From NCBI RefSeq assembly GCF_002855515.1, contig NZ_PKRP01000002.1:1-64000 (forward strand): a stretch of DNA of 64,000 nucleotides. Reading direction: 5' to 3'. The stretch is from Rhizobium sp. TH135 (GTDB lineage Bacteria > Pseudomonadota > Alphaproteobacteria > Rhizobiales > Rhizobiaceae). The translations under genes and the position numbers were made by a program. The first letter of the stretch is position 1, and the number at the start of each line of letters is the position of its first letter. Shown here piece by piece: positions 46,699 through 54,978 of this stretch. The notes under the pieces are model-generated. The model was not told the DNA's origin. It searched no databases and saw only the letters and a list, made by a program, of their open reading frames with translations.

Positions 46699-46724
46699 TC
46701 AGCCGCGAGGATTATCGCGGCTGA
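46699..46724 (-). terminator. Hairpin downstream of metZ
   Basis: TCAGCCGCGA (46699-46708), loop GGATTA, TCGCGGCTGA (46715-46724): 10 perfect pairs, flanked by AATT on both sides (46693, 46726). It is ~35 bp after the metZ stop in minus-strand reading. Confidence 0.6.
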
Positions 46725-46757
46725 AATTGTTGCAATATGAAGCGCTTTGAACGGTGT

Positions 46758-47936
46758 TCAGAGGCTCTTGATGGCCTTGGCAAAGTCTTCCAGCAGGTCC
46801 TGCGTGTCTTCGATGCCGCAGGACAACCGAACGGTGCCGCCGGAGATTCCGAGCTCTGCCCGGGCCTCGTCGGAAAGGTTCTTATGCGTTGTCGTCGCCG
46901 GATGGGTGATCAGGCTCTTCGCGTCGCCGAGATTGTTCGAGATCTTGATGATCTCCAGCGCGTTCTGCAGCTTGAAGGCCGCTTCCTTGCCGCCCTTCAT
47001 CTCGAAGCAGACCAGCGTCGAGCCGCCGGTCATCTGCTTGGCAATGATATCGGCCTGCGGATGGTCCTTGCGACCTGGGTAGATGACCTTCCCCACGGCA
47101 CTCTGCTCGGCCAGGAAATCGGCAATCGCGGTTGCATTTTCCGTCTGCTGCTTCACGCGCAGCGGAAGCGTTTCCATGCCCTTCAACAGCGTCCAGGCGT
47201 TGAACGGCGACATGGCGGGACCCGTGTGACGGAAATAGTCATGCAGGTTCTCGTTGATCCATTCCTTCGACGATAGCACCACACCGCCGAGGCAGCGGCC
47301 CTGGCCATCGATGTGCTTGGTCGCGGAATAGACGACGACATGCGCGCCGAGTTCGAGCGGCTTCTGGAAGAGGGGGGTCGCAAAGACGTTGTCGACGATC
47401 AGCTTTGCGCCGATCTGGTCGGCGAGCTTGGCTACGCCTGCGACGTCGATCACCTCAAGCGTCGGATTGGTCGGGCTTTCGAGGAACATCACCTTGGTGT
47501 TCGGCCGGATGGCGGCTTCCCAGTTGGCGAGGTCACGGCCATCTACCAGCGTGCATTCCACGCCGTAGCGCGGTGCCAGCGTCTCGACGACATAGCGGCA
47601 GGAGCCGAACAGCGCGCGGGCAGCGACGATATGGTCGCCGGCCTTGACCTGGCAGAGCACGGCAGCAGCAACGGCTGCCATGCCGGACGCCATCGCACGC
47701 GCATCCTCGGCGCCTTCCATCATGCACATGCGCTTTTCGAACATGTCATTGGTCGGGCTGCCATAGCGGGCGTAGATATAGCCGTCGTTCTCGCCCTTGA
47801 AGCGGGCTTCTGCCGCTTCCGAGCTTTCATAGACGAAGCCCTGGGTGAGGAAGATCGCTTCAGACGTCTCGCCATAGGGAGAGCGCAGCGTGCCGCCATG
47901 GACGAGGGTGGTGGCCGGGCGCCAGTTCTTGCTCAT
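46758..47936 (-). CDS. metZ: O-succinylhomoserine sulfhydrylase
   Basis: 392-residue PLP enzyme of the Cys/Met metabolism family that makes homocysteine from O-succinyl(acetyl)homoserine and sulfide. Schiff-base Lys207 in YSATKHIDGQG; other PLP contacts in YARYGSPTND, ASGMAA, and SNNLGDAKSLITHPATTTH. ATG 47936 (MSKNWRPAT) is the family start. The leader carries a SAM-II riboswitch and a terminator, so transcription should fall when SAM is high. Confidence 0.94.
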   Translation of the reverse strand: MSKNWRPATTLVHGGTLRSPYGETSEAIFLTQGFVYESSEAAEARFKGENDGYIYARYGSPTNDMFEKRMCMMEGAEDARAMASGMAAVAAAVLCQVKAGDHIVAARALFGSCRYVVETLAPRYGVECTLVDGRDLANWEAAIRPNTKVMFLESPTNPTLEVIDVAGVAKLADQIGAKLIVDNVFATPLFQKPLELGAHVVVYSATKHIDGQGRCLGGVVLSSKEWINENLHDYFRHTGPAMSPFNAWTLLKGMETLPLRVKQQTENATAIADFLAEQSAVGKVIYPGRKDHPQADIIAKQMTGGSTLVCFEMKGGKEAAFKLQNALEIIKISNNLGDAKSLITHPATTTHKNLSDEARAELGISGGTVRLSCGIEDTQDLLEDFAKAIKSL

Positions 47937-47955
47937 GCACGTGCCTTTCGAACAC

Positions 47956-47984
47956 AAAAAAACCGGTCGCGTGAACGGACCGGT
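47956..47984 (-). terminator. Riboswitch-controlled terminator in the metZ leader
   Basis: On the minus strand ACCGGTC (47984-47978), nine-base loop, GACCGGT (47968-47962), then TTTTTT. The left arm is also part of an alternative hairpin (GACCGGGTTT ... AAACCGGTC, 47999-47978), so the two are mutually exclusive, as in attenuators. Confidence 0.75.
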
Positions 47985-47999
47985 TTCGTAAACCCGGTC

Positions 48000-48052
48000 T
48001 ATTTAGCCACTTGTTTAACGTGGCTGCAAGCCGACCGGCCAAATCACCACGG
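48000..48052 (-). ncRNA. SAM-II riboswitch
   Basis: The minus-strand leader of metZ reads CCCGTGGTGATTTGGCCGG at its start, then TCGGCTTGCAGCCACGTTAA, then ACAAGTGGCTAAATAG. This matches the SAM-II (metA motif) layout: P1 GTGG-type stem, the internal TGATTTGG, the conserved CTTGCAGCCACG and the pseudoknot-forming GCTAAA. SAM-II is known mainly in alphaproteobacteria in front of methionine genes. It ends directly before the alternative hairpins of the leader. Confidence 0.9.
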
Positions 48053-48133
48053 GATAAGGCTGCCTTACGCCTTCGCGGGCCTTGCGTCAATTGGTGGGCT
48101 TTGGTTTTGTCGGGCCCAAACAGGATTGAGATC

Positions 48134-49231
48134 ATGACCTTGAAACCCGGGATTTTGTCCGATCGCGCGATCGGCGCCTTGTTCGGTGGCGGCCAGCTGA
48201 AGAGCGAGGTTATGCTCGACAAGGACCAGATCCAGCCGGCAAGCCTCGACCTGCGTCTGGGCGGCAAGGCGATCCGCGTGCGCGCGAGCTTCATGCCGGG
48301 CCGCGGCCACACCGTGGCCGAAAAGCTGGAGCGGCTGACCCTGCACGAGATCGACCTCGAAAACGGGGCCGTGCTCGAAACCGGCTGCGTCTACATCGTG
48401 CCCTTGATGGAAAGCCTCGACCTGCCAGCGGAGATCTCGGCGTCCGCCAATCCGAAGAGCTCGACCGGCCGCCTCGACATCTTCACCCGCGTGATGGTCG
48501 ACTACGCTCAGGAATTCGACAAGGTGCCGGCCGGCTACAAGGGCCAACTCTATCTTGAGATTTCGCCGCGCACATTCCCGATCATCGTGCGCCGTGGCTC
48601 GCGCCTGTCGCAGATCCGTTTCCGCACCGGCCAAGCTTTGCTGGGCGAGGCGGAGCTCTTCGACCTGCACAAGGCCGAAACGCTGGTCGCGAGCGACATG
48701 CCAAATGTTTCGGGCGGCGGCATTGCGCTGTCGATCGATCTGAAGGGTTCCGGCCCGCAAGGGCTGATCGGCTATCGCGGCAAGCACCATACCTCGGTCA
48801 TCGACGTCGACCTGAAGGGCGCCCATGAAGTGCTCGACTTCTGGGAGCCGCTCTACAGCCGCGGCCGCGACGAACTGATCCTCGACCCGGACGAATTCTA
48901 TATCCTAGTCTCGAACGAGGCCGTGCATGTACCGCCGCTCTATGCGGCCGAAATGACGCCTTATGACCCCTTGGTCGGCGAGTTCCGCGTGCACTATGCC
49001 GGCTTCTTCGACCCGGGCTTCGGCCATGCGCCGGCCGGTGGCTCAGGCAGCCGCGCGGTTCTGGAAGTCAGAAGCCACGAAGTGCCCTTCATCCTCGAAC
49101 ACGGCCAGGTCATCGGCCGCCTGGTCTACGAGCATATGCAGGAGCGCCCGGAGGGCCTCTACGGCACGGGGCTCGGCTCCAACTACCAGGCACAGGGCTT
49201 GAAACTCTCCAAGCACTTCCGCCTGCCCTGA
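48134..49231 (+). CDS. dcd: dCTP deaminase, double-domain form
   Basis: 365-residue 2'-deoxycytidine 5'-triphosphate deaminase. Two DCD/dUTPase-like halves are visible: N-terminal (about 1-190, NPKSSTGRLDIFTRVMVDY, LYLEISPRTFPI, RLSQIRF) and C-terminal (about 195-365, AGFFDPGFGH, AVLEVRSHEVPF, QVIGRLVYEHM), each with an LE catalytic-type Glu. Most bacteria have a single ~190-residue copy. Produces dUTP for thymidylate synthesis. Start ATG 48134; the frame open upstream crosses the metZ leader and is rejected. Confidence 0.92.
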   Translation: MTLKPGILSDRAIGALFGGGQLKSEVMLDKDQIQPASLDLRLGGKAIRVRASFMPGRGHTVAEKLERLTLHEIDLENGAVLETGCVYIVPLMESLDLPAEISASANPKSSTGRLDIFTRVMVDYAQEFDKVPAGYKGQLYLEISPRTFPIIVRRGSRLSQIRFRTGQALLGEAELFDLHKAETLVASDMPNVSGGGIALSIDLKGSGPQGLIGYRGKHHTSVIDVDLKGAHEVLDFWEPLYSRGRDELILDPDEFYILVSNEAVHVPPLYAAEMTPYDPLVGEFRVHYAGFFDPGFGHAPAGGSGSRAVLEVRSHEVPFILEHGQVIGRLVYEHMQERPEGLYGTGLGSNYQAQGLKLSKHFRLP

Positions 49232-49315
49232 CAAAAGAGGGCGCAGCATTCGCGCCCCTTTCCGTCCCATCCGGCTTGACACTCCTGCCGAACTGTTGGA
49301 TTTCTCATCCCCGTT

Positions 49316-49389
49316 GCGGGTGTAGCTCAATGGTAGAGCAGCAGCTTCCCAAGCTGAATACGAGGGTTCGATTCCCTTCACCCGCTCCA
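49316..49389 (+). tRNA. tRNA-Gly (anticodon CCC)
   Basis: GCGGGTGTAGCTCAATGGTA opens the gene; the anticodon loop TTCCCAA gives CCC (49348-49350), the T-arm is AGGGTTCGATTCCCT, and the 3' end CACCCGC pairs with GCGGGTG followed by TCCA. CCA is encoded. Reads GGG. Confidence 0.95.
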
Positions 49390-49399
49390 ACTTTCCCAG

Positions 49400-49951
49400 C
49401 TATTTTCCAGCAAACTTCGCAAACGCCGCCAGCAGATCCCCAAGTCGCTTGGCCATGGCCTCGTCTGTCAGCTTTCCCTCCCCATCGAACAGCGTATGTG
49501 CCCGCGACACCATCAGCCGCTTCTCTGAAAATGTCCGGCAGCCGAGCGTGTGCAGCACCGTAAGCCAGGCATTCTGGCTGAGCAGCGTGCCGAAATTTCC
49601 GGGAGAAGCGCCGACGAGAGCGAAGGGCTTGTTGCCGAAGACCTTGGCCATGTCGGAAGAGGGTCGCGACAGCCAGTCGATGGCGTTCTTGAAGGCGCCG
49701 GGGATGCCGTTGTTGTATTCGGGCGTGAACAGGATCACGCCGTCGGCGGCGATGATCTTTTCCTTGAGGGCTGTTACGGCGGCAGGAATGCCTTCGGCAT
49801 CTTCCAGGTCTCCGTCGTAGAGCGGAATCCCATGAATGCCGGCTGTCTGCAGAGCGTAACCCTCGGCCGGCAGGCCGGCTGCGGCCTTCAAGAGCGCCGT
49901 ATTGAGCGAGCCCTTGCGCAGGCTTCCTGAAATGCCGAGCAGTGTCACCAT
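49400..49951 (-). CDS. NADPH-dependent FMN reductase (quinone/azo reductase-like)
   Basis: 183-residue flavodoxin-fold reductase with the FMN-phosphate loop GISGSLRKGSLNTALL, TPEYNNGIPGAFKNAIDW and the core LVGASPGNFG. Members reduce FMN, quinones or azo/nitro compounds. ATG 49951 is preceded by GAGGAAAAG. The frame continues open upstream antisense to the next gene and is cut here. It is divergent (54 bp) from the dioxygenase-hydrolase fusion, so a common role in electrophile or quinone detoxification is likely. Confidence 0.85.
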   Translation of the reverse strand: MVTLLGISGSLRKGSLNTALLKAAAGLPAEGYALQTAGIHGIPLYDGDLEDAEGIPAAVTALKEKIIAADGVILFTPEYNNGIPGAFKNAIDWLSRPSSDMAKVFGNKPFALVGASPGNFGTLLSQNAWLTVLHTLGCRTFSEKRLMVSRAHTLFDGEGKLTDEAMAKRLGDLLAAFAKFAGK

Positions 49952-50005
49952 GGTCTTTTCCTCGTCTCGATTTGTTATAAGGGAGGGTAGAACAGGGAGA
50001 CGAGC

Positions 50006-51550
50006 ATGACCAGCGGCCTGCACCACATCACGGCGATCACCCGGAAAATCCAGGCCAATGTGGACTTCTATTGCGGCTTCCTCGGCTTGAGGCTCGTCAA
50101 GCGCACGGGCGGTTTCGAGGACGCGACCCAGCTTCACCTGTTTTACGGCGATGACGTGGCCAGCCCCGGCTCGCTGGTGACATTCCTGGCCTGGGAAGAC
50201 GGCTCCCCCGGGCGCGTCGGCCATGGTGCGGCAAGCGAGATCGCCTTTGCAATTCGCCCCGAAGCGATCGGCTTCTGGCTGACGCGCGCGCTGCAGTTCG
50301 GCGTGGCAGCCACAGGTCCCGCAACCGAATTCGGCGAGCCGGTGCTGAGGCTGACCGACCCTGATGACATCATCGTAAAGCTCGTCGGGACGACGGAGGT
50401 CGAGCCAGGGGAGACTTGGGCGGTACGCGGCATCGAGCCGGGCGACGCGATCACCCGGCTCCGCGCCGCGACCTTGCTGTCGGAAAAACCGTCTGACAGT
50501 GTCAACTTCCTCTGCCGGCATGCCGGCTTTGTAGTCGCGGCAACCGAAGGCACGATCACGCGGCTGACCTCGATGAGTGGGCAGGCGGTGGACGTGCGCG
50601 ATGCGGGCGGCTTCTGGCCGGCGGCTCTTGGCACGGGCGCCATCGATCATATCGCCCTGCGCATGACCGATCGGGCGGCCGTCGAAACCCAGGGGACGGC
50701 TCTCAGATCGCACGGTGACGACACGATCAACATGCACGACCGCAAATATTTCTACTCGCTCTATGTCCGAGAGCCCGCCGGCGGGCTGATCGAACTTGCC
50801 TCGGATGGACCGGGCTTTGCGATCGACGAGCCATCGGACACGCTCGGCAGCCAGCTCTTCATCCCCGAACACTTTCATCTGCGCCCTGAAGACATCGTGC
50901 CCATGCTGCCGCAATTCGGGCTTCCGGGTGAGCCGCGCATCATCTATCGCGACCTCCCCTTTGTGCACCGGATCCATGAGCCGGAGGCACCGGATGGATC
51001 GACGCTTGTGCTCCTGCATGGAACGGGCGGCAACGAGGCGAGCCTCCTGCCATTTGGGCGCAAACTGGCGCCTTCCGCCACTCTGATCGGCCTCAGAGGC
51101 CGCTCGACGGAGGAGGGCATCGCACGCTTCTTCCGCCGCTTCGGCCCCCGGGATTTCGATCAGAAGGATATCCGCGCGGAAGCGGAAGCCTTCGCCGCCT
51201 TCGTTGAAGAGGCCACGCAGGCTTACGGCCTGGACACCACGCGCCTGTGTTTCGCCGGTTATTCCAATGGCGCGAATTTCCTCGCCGCAGCCATCATGCT
51301 GCATCCGGGCCTCGTGCAGGATGCACTGCTGCTGCGTCCGGTGCCAGTACTGGCTGATCCGCCGGATGTCGATCTTCAGGGCACCCGCATCCGTATCCGG
51401 ACGGGCGCCGACGATCCAGCTGCCGGCGAGGCATCCGATCTCGCGGCCCAACTCCAGGCGCGGGGTGCCGAGGTCGAACTGCTAATCGTGGCGGGAGATC
51501 ACACCTTGTCGAATGCCGATGTCAGCGCCTCGGCGGACTGGTTCGGTTGA
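50006..51550 (+). CDS. Fusion of VOC ring-cleaving dioxygenase and alpha/beta hydrolase
   Basis: 514-residue two-part protein. The N-terminal half (about 1-295) is a double vicinal-oxygen-chelate module like hydroquinone-type dioxygenase MhqO: GLHHITAIT (metal His), IDHIALRM (second His), GLIELASDGPG (metal Glu). The C-terminal half (about 330-514) is an esterase of the MhqD/phospholipase type with TLVLLHGTGGNE (oxyanion), nucleophile Ser420 in FAGYSNGANF, Asp in TGADDPA and His in VAGDHTLS. In Bacillus these are separate proteins in mhqNOD, with a reductase as third member; here the reductase is the divergent neighbour. Its 3' end overlaps the convergent GT gene by 52 bp. Confidence 0.85.
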   Translation: MTSGLHHITAITRKIQANVDFYCGFLGLRLVKRTGGFEDATQLHLFYGDDVASPGSLVTFLAWEDGSPGRVGHGAASEIAFAIRPEAIGFWLTRALQFGVAATGPATEFGEPVLRLTDPDDIIVKLVGTTEVEPGETWAVRGIEPGDAITRLRAATLLSEKPSDSVNFLCRHAGFVVAATEGTITRLTSMSGQAVDVRDAGGFWPAALGTGAIDHIALRMTDRAAVETQGTALRSHGDDTINMHDRKYFYSLYVREPAGGLIELASDGPGFAIDEPSDTLGSQLFIPEHFHLRPEDIVPMLPQFGLPGEPRIIYRDLPFVHRIHEPEAPDGSTLVLLHGTGGNEASLLPFGRKLAPSATLIGLRGRSTEEGIARFFRRFGPRDFDQKDIRAEAEAFAAFVEEATQAYGLDTTRLCFAGYSNGANFLAAAIMLHPGLVQDALLLRPVPVLADPPDVDLQGTRIRIRTGADDPAAGEASDLAAQLQARGAEVELLIVAGDHTLSNADVSASADWFG

Positions 51551-53511
51551 ACGAGGCCGGGCGGTAGAGATCCGCTATGGCACGGTCTGTGTGGCGTCTT
51601 GTTCCAGTGGAAGGGTTTGAGCCTCAGCTCGATGACCGCCTTCCAGGCGGCGAGCGACACGGCCATCCAGTAGATCGGGATCATCGCCCATTTCCAGCCC
51701 ATGCCCTTCTTCTCCCGGTCGGTCATCGGGGTCGCGCCCAGCGCGAAGAAGACCGCGTAGCTGCCGAGGATGTTGAAGACATCCATGGCGAGCATCATCG
51801 TCGTGAAGACATTTGGCTGCGGCGCGGGGATCTGCATCAGCGAAAGCACGGACAGCGTGACGAAGACGATCAGGCCCGGATGGCTCAAGGCAGCGACCAA
51901 CATCCCGCCGACGAGGAGCTGGAACACGAGGAAAGAGAGGGGCCCCATGTCGCGAGCGGTGCGCAGAGGCTGGCGCATCAGCACCAGCCATGTCTGCAGC
52001 CACCCCTTGTACCACCGGGTGCGCTGGGCGAGCCACACGCGAAACTCCGTCGGTGCATCCTCATAGGTCGGAAGCGTCAGCGTCGAAGAGCGGTAACCCA
52101 TGCGACAGAGACGCATGCCGAGATCGGCATCCTCCGTGACATTGAAGGGGTCCCAGCCGCCGCTTTCGCGGAGCAGGGCCGTTCGAAAATGGTTCGACGT
52201 TCCGCCGAGTGGCAGCGGCAGTCGGTAGAAGCCAAGCGCCGGCAGTAGCCGACGGAAAAGCGCGGAATATTCGAGCGCAAAGATTGCGCTGATCCAGCTT
52301 TCTCCCGCATTGCCGATCACCAGCGGCGCCTGCAGGCAGGCGAGCTCTGAAGGGCCAAGCCGGAAGGCATGGAAGGCCTCTCGCAACTGTTGCGGATGCG
52401 GCCGGTCTTCTGCGTCGTAGATAGTTAGAAACTCGCCACGCGCTCCGGCAAGTGCATAGGTGAGGGCTTTCGGTTTGGTGCGCGGCGCCATATCGGGCAC
52501 TTCCACCACCTCGATATGCGGCCCGGGACGCGCCTGGCGGATTGCCTCCAGCGTCTCGCGGTCATCCGCCTCGCAGACCAGCTTCACGTCGAGCAGGCTG
52601 CGGGGCCAGTCGAGCGCGTCGAGCGCTGCGATCAATTGCGGAACGACAGCAGCCTCACGGTACAGCGCGACCATCACCGTGTAGACCGGCAGGGCGTCAG
52701 AGGCGCTTTCGAGCGAGACTTCCGCCTTCGGGTGCCGTTTGCCATGCGAAACCGCCATGATCCGCAGGAAGAGAGCCGCCGTGTGGAAGAACGACAGCAG
52801 CATATGGGCAGCGACGATAGCGAGCAGGGGTGCGAAGACTAGAAGCAGGCTGATGAAGCAGAGGATTGCGCCTGCGACGAAACCTTGGTCGCCGGTGACC
52901 ACCAGCCGCGCCGAGAGCGACTGTACGCTCTCGAACAATCCGCGCACGGCATGGCTAACCCGACGGGCCTCCCCCACCTTCCAGGTGGCTCTCCGGATGG
53001 CGGATGGCGTCGTGACGACAAGGCTGCCGGCGCCGTTTGCGTGGCGTCCGAAGCGTCTGGCAAGGCCTTCCATATGCAGGATCTGCGGTGCTACCGCGAC
53101 CACCGGCGGCCTGTCCTTATGATGCAAGCGCAGCATGCGCGGCTCGACAAGCTGCGTGTCGCCATAGGCGTGATCGGAAAGCAGGGAGGGATCGATCTCG
53201 GCGAGAAAGGGCAGGCCATACATGCGCGCAAGGCCAGCGAAATAGGCCTCTTCTTCGATCGCACCGCTCGCCAGCAGTTCCACTTCGATCGAGGTGCCAT
53301 TCGTTGCAGCCCGCTGCGCCATTCGCGCGATCAGCGGCTTGGAAATCCCAAGGATATGCAGAAGACCGGCTTCCGTCTTCAGATGGTCAAACCTTGAGGG
53401 GCCGGTCGCGCGGTCCACGCTCCGTTGGTCATGCTCTCGCGTCGACCCATGGCGCGCGGCGACGATCCGCGGGCCATATTCCCTCGTCCACACCAAGCTG
53501 CTACACGTCAT
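51499..53511 (-). CDS. Membrane GT2 glycosyltransferase with MshEN-like N-terminal region
   Basis: 670-residue protein. The N-terminal ~170 residues resemble the T2SSE_N/MshEN domain (IEEEAYFAGLARMYGLPFLA), a c-di-GMP-binding fold in some proteins. Two helices (about 215-265) precede a cytoplasmic GT-A domain with YREAAVVPQLI, EADDRETLEAI, YDAEDRPHP (DxD-like), TEDADLGMR and QRTRWYKGWLQT (QxxRW-type), then further helices and GT end. Processive polysaccharide synthases (cellulose synthase-like) have this order. GTG at 53532 is possible, but it leaves only 14 bp to the divergent gene; ATG 53511 is preferred. The glycan is unknown. Confidence 0.8.
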   Translation of the reverse strand: MTCSSLVWTREYGPRIVAARHGSTREHDQRSVDRATGPSRFDHLKTEAGLLHILGISKPLIARMAQRAATNGTSIEVELLASGAIEEEAYFAGLARMYGLPFLAEIDPSLLSDHAYGDTQLVEPRMLRLHHKDRPPVVAVAPQILHMEGLARRFGRHANGAGSLVVTTPSAIRRATWKVGEARRVSHAVRGLFESVQSLSARLVVTGDQGFVAGAILCFISLLLVFAPLLAIVAAHMLLSFFHTAALFLRIMAVSHGKRHPKAEVSLESASDALPVYTVMVALYREAAVVPQLIAALDALDWPRSLLDVKLVCEADDRETLEAIRQARPGPHIEVVEVPDMAPRTKPKALTYALAGARGEFLTIYDAEDRPHPQQLREAFHAFRLGPSELACLQAPLVIGNAGESWISAIFALEYSALFRRLLPALGFYRLPLPLGGTSNHFRTALLRESGGWDPFNVTEDADLGMRLCRMGYRSSTLTLPTYEDAPTEFRVWLAQRTRWYKGWLQTWLVLMRQPLRTARDMGPLSFLVFQLLVGGMLVAALSHPGLIVFVTLSVLSLMQIPAPQPNVFTTMMLAMDVFNILGSYAVFFALGATPMTDREKKGMGWKWAMIPIYWMAVSLAAWKAVIELRLKPFHWNKTPHRPCHSGSLPPGLVQPNQSAEALTSAFDKV

Positions 53512-53546
53512 TCGCTCGGAATAACGCCCCACTCATACCCCGGTTG

Positions 53547-54431
53547 ATGATGATAGAGATGCGCGCAAAAGTTACATCCCTAGATTTAATGGGGTTGTGG
53601 GCCATGATTTTCGGCCTTTTGCTGTGCCTCCTTCTGTCGGCACCCCCAGCCCGGGCTCAAGCGACGGATCTTCCGATCCTGTTCGATGCCCGCGAGCGGC
53701 TGGTGCGGCCTGATGTCAGCAGCGTGTTGCGGCTTCGCTTTCTGACGACCACCGATTTCCCGCCCTTCAACTTCACCGACCAGAGCGGCCGTCTGTCCGG
53801 CTTCCACATCGACCTCGCCAGAGCGCTCTGCGAGGAACTCGGCCTGCAGGCGCGTTGCCAAATCCAGGCTCTTCCCTATGGGCAGCTCGTCTCGGCGCTT
53901 GAAGCGGGGCAGGGTGAGGCGGTGATGGCAGGTATTGCGGTGACGCCGGAGCTGAGGCAGCGGTTCAATTTCACCCGTCCCTATTTGCTCCTGCCGGCCC
54001 GCTTCCTGATGCAAGGCGACACGGTGCTGCCGCGTCAGGATGCCGAGGGGCTCTTCGGCCGCAAGGTCGGCGTGGTCAAGGATACCGCCCACGCGGCGAT
54101 GCTGAACAACTTCTTCCCCGATATCGAAGCCGTCGCTTTCGAAAATCAGGACGCATTGATGAAGGCCCTGAAGGACAAGCAGGTACCGGCGGTCTTTGCC
54201 GATGCCCTGCAGCTGTCCTTCTGGATGATGAGCCCGGCGGCAGCCGGCTGCTGCCGTTTCCTCGATGGCCCTTTCCTGTCGGAAAGGCATCTGGGCGAAG
54301 GCATGACGATCATGGTGGGTGGCCAGGATGCCGCGCTCATGGCCGCTCTCGAAAGCGCGCTCGCAGCCCTTTCCAAGGACGGCCGGCTGGAGGAGATCTA
54401 TCTCCGCTATTTCCCGGCCGGCCTGTTCTGA
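53547..54431 (+). CDS. Orphan amino-acid-type solute-binding protein (SBP_bac_3)
   Basis: 294-residue exported binding protein. A basic N-terminus and a hydrophobic signal segment (LMGLWAMIFGLLLCLLLSAP) are followed by RFLTTTDFPPFNFTDQSGR, LSGFHIDLARALCEELGL and VMAGIAVTPELRQRFNFTRP, the amino-acid-binding pattern. No permease or ATPase is nearby, so it may act as a sensor or use a distant transporter. Starts ATG 53547/53550, with no clear ribosome binding site. Divergent from the GT2 gene (36 bp). Confidence 0.8.
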   Translation: MMIEMRAKVTSLDLMGLWAMIFGLLLCLLLSAPPARAQATDLPILFDARERLVRPDVSSVLRLRFLTTTDFPPFNFTDQSGRLSGFHIDLARALCEELGLQARCQIQALPYGQLVSALEAGQGEAVMAGIAVTPELRQRFNFTRPYLLLPARFLMQGDTVLPRQDAEGLFGRKVGVVKDTAHAAMLNNFFPDIEAVAFENQDALMKALKDKQVPAVFADALQLSFWMMSPAAAGCCRFLDGPFLSERHLGEGMTIMVGGQDAALMAALESALAALSKDGRLEEIYLRYFPAGLF

Positions 54432-54468
54432 AGCAATTCCACCGAACGGCAGAACTGACTGAGAGCCG

Positions 54469-54882
54469 TCAGATCCGGCGGTAGCGGGCAGAGGCGCTGC
54501 GTTCCAGCGCCGCGCAGACCAGCTTGTCGAGCCCCAGGCGATCCCGCAGCATCTGCAGCAGGCGCAATTCCTCGGCGCGTACCGAGAGATCGACGGCGGC
54601 GATCTCGACAGCCAGCGCATAGGCCGTCTCATGCAACCAGTCCGGCAGTGCGTCGCGGATCGTTTCAAGCATGATATCGAGGCCTTCTGGCCCTGAGAGC
54701 AGGGTGGCGCAGCGTTGCGAAACCTCGATCAGGTGTTCCTTATCGAAATTCTCGAAGACCGGAAGAATGTCGATCAGCTGGCCGATGCGCACGAGTTCCT
54801 TTTCGGCCATGGCATTGTCGACGGCGGATGCCATGACCATGACGAAGATCAGGGCTTCTTCCGGAGATACGGGCTTGTTCAT
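54469..54882 (-). CDS. TerB family tellurite-resistance-like protein
   Basis: 137-residue all-helical protein resembling TerB: KPVSPEEALIFVMVMASAVD, AMAEKELVRIGQLIDILPVF and the central AVEIAAVDLSVRAEELRLLQ. In TerB, acidic residues bind metal; the repeated D/E here fit. Stand-alone TerB-like proteins are common in rhizobia and need not confer tellurite resistance. Convergent with the binding-protein gene. Confidence 0.8.
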   Translation of the reverse strand: MNKPVSPEEALIFVMVMASAVDNAMAEKELVRIGQLIDILPVFENFDKEHLIEVSQRCATLLSGPEGLDIMLETIRDALPDWLHETAYALAVEIAAVDLSVRAEELRLLQMLRDRLGLDKLVCAALERSASARYRRI

Positions 54883-54978
54883 GTAAGGTGCTTTCCAGTT
54901 GCAGTCGCCAGAGAGTAGGAGGCGCAGTGAGGCCTTTCAAGGGATGTGGTCTCGCTGTCCCGAGTAGCGGTCTTCGCA

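Noticed and set aside
49400..51451. 683-codon minus-strand frame covering the FMN reductase and the fusion gene
   Set aside because: Only the last 183 codons form a recognisable protein with its own ribosome binding site; the rest is antisense to the dioxygenase-hydrolase.
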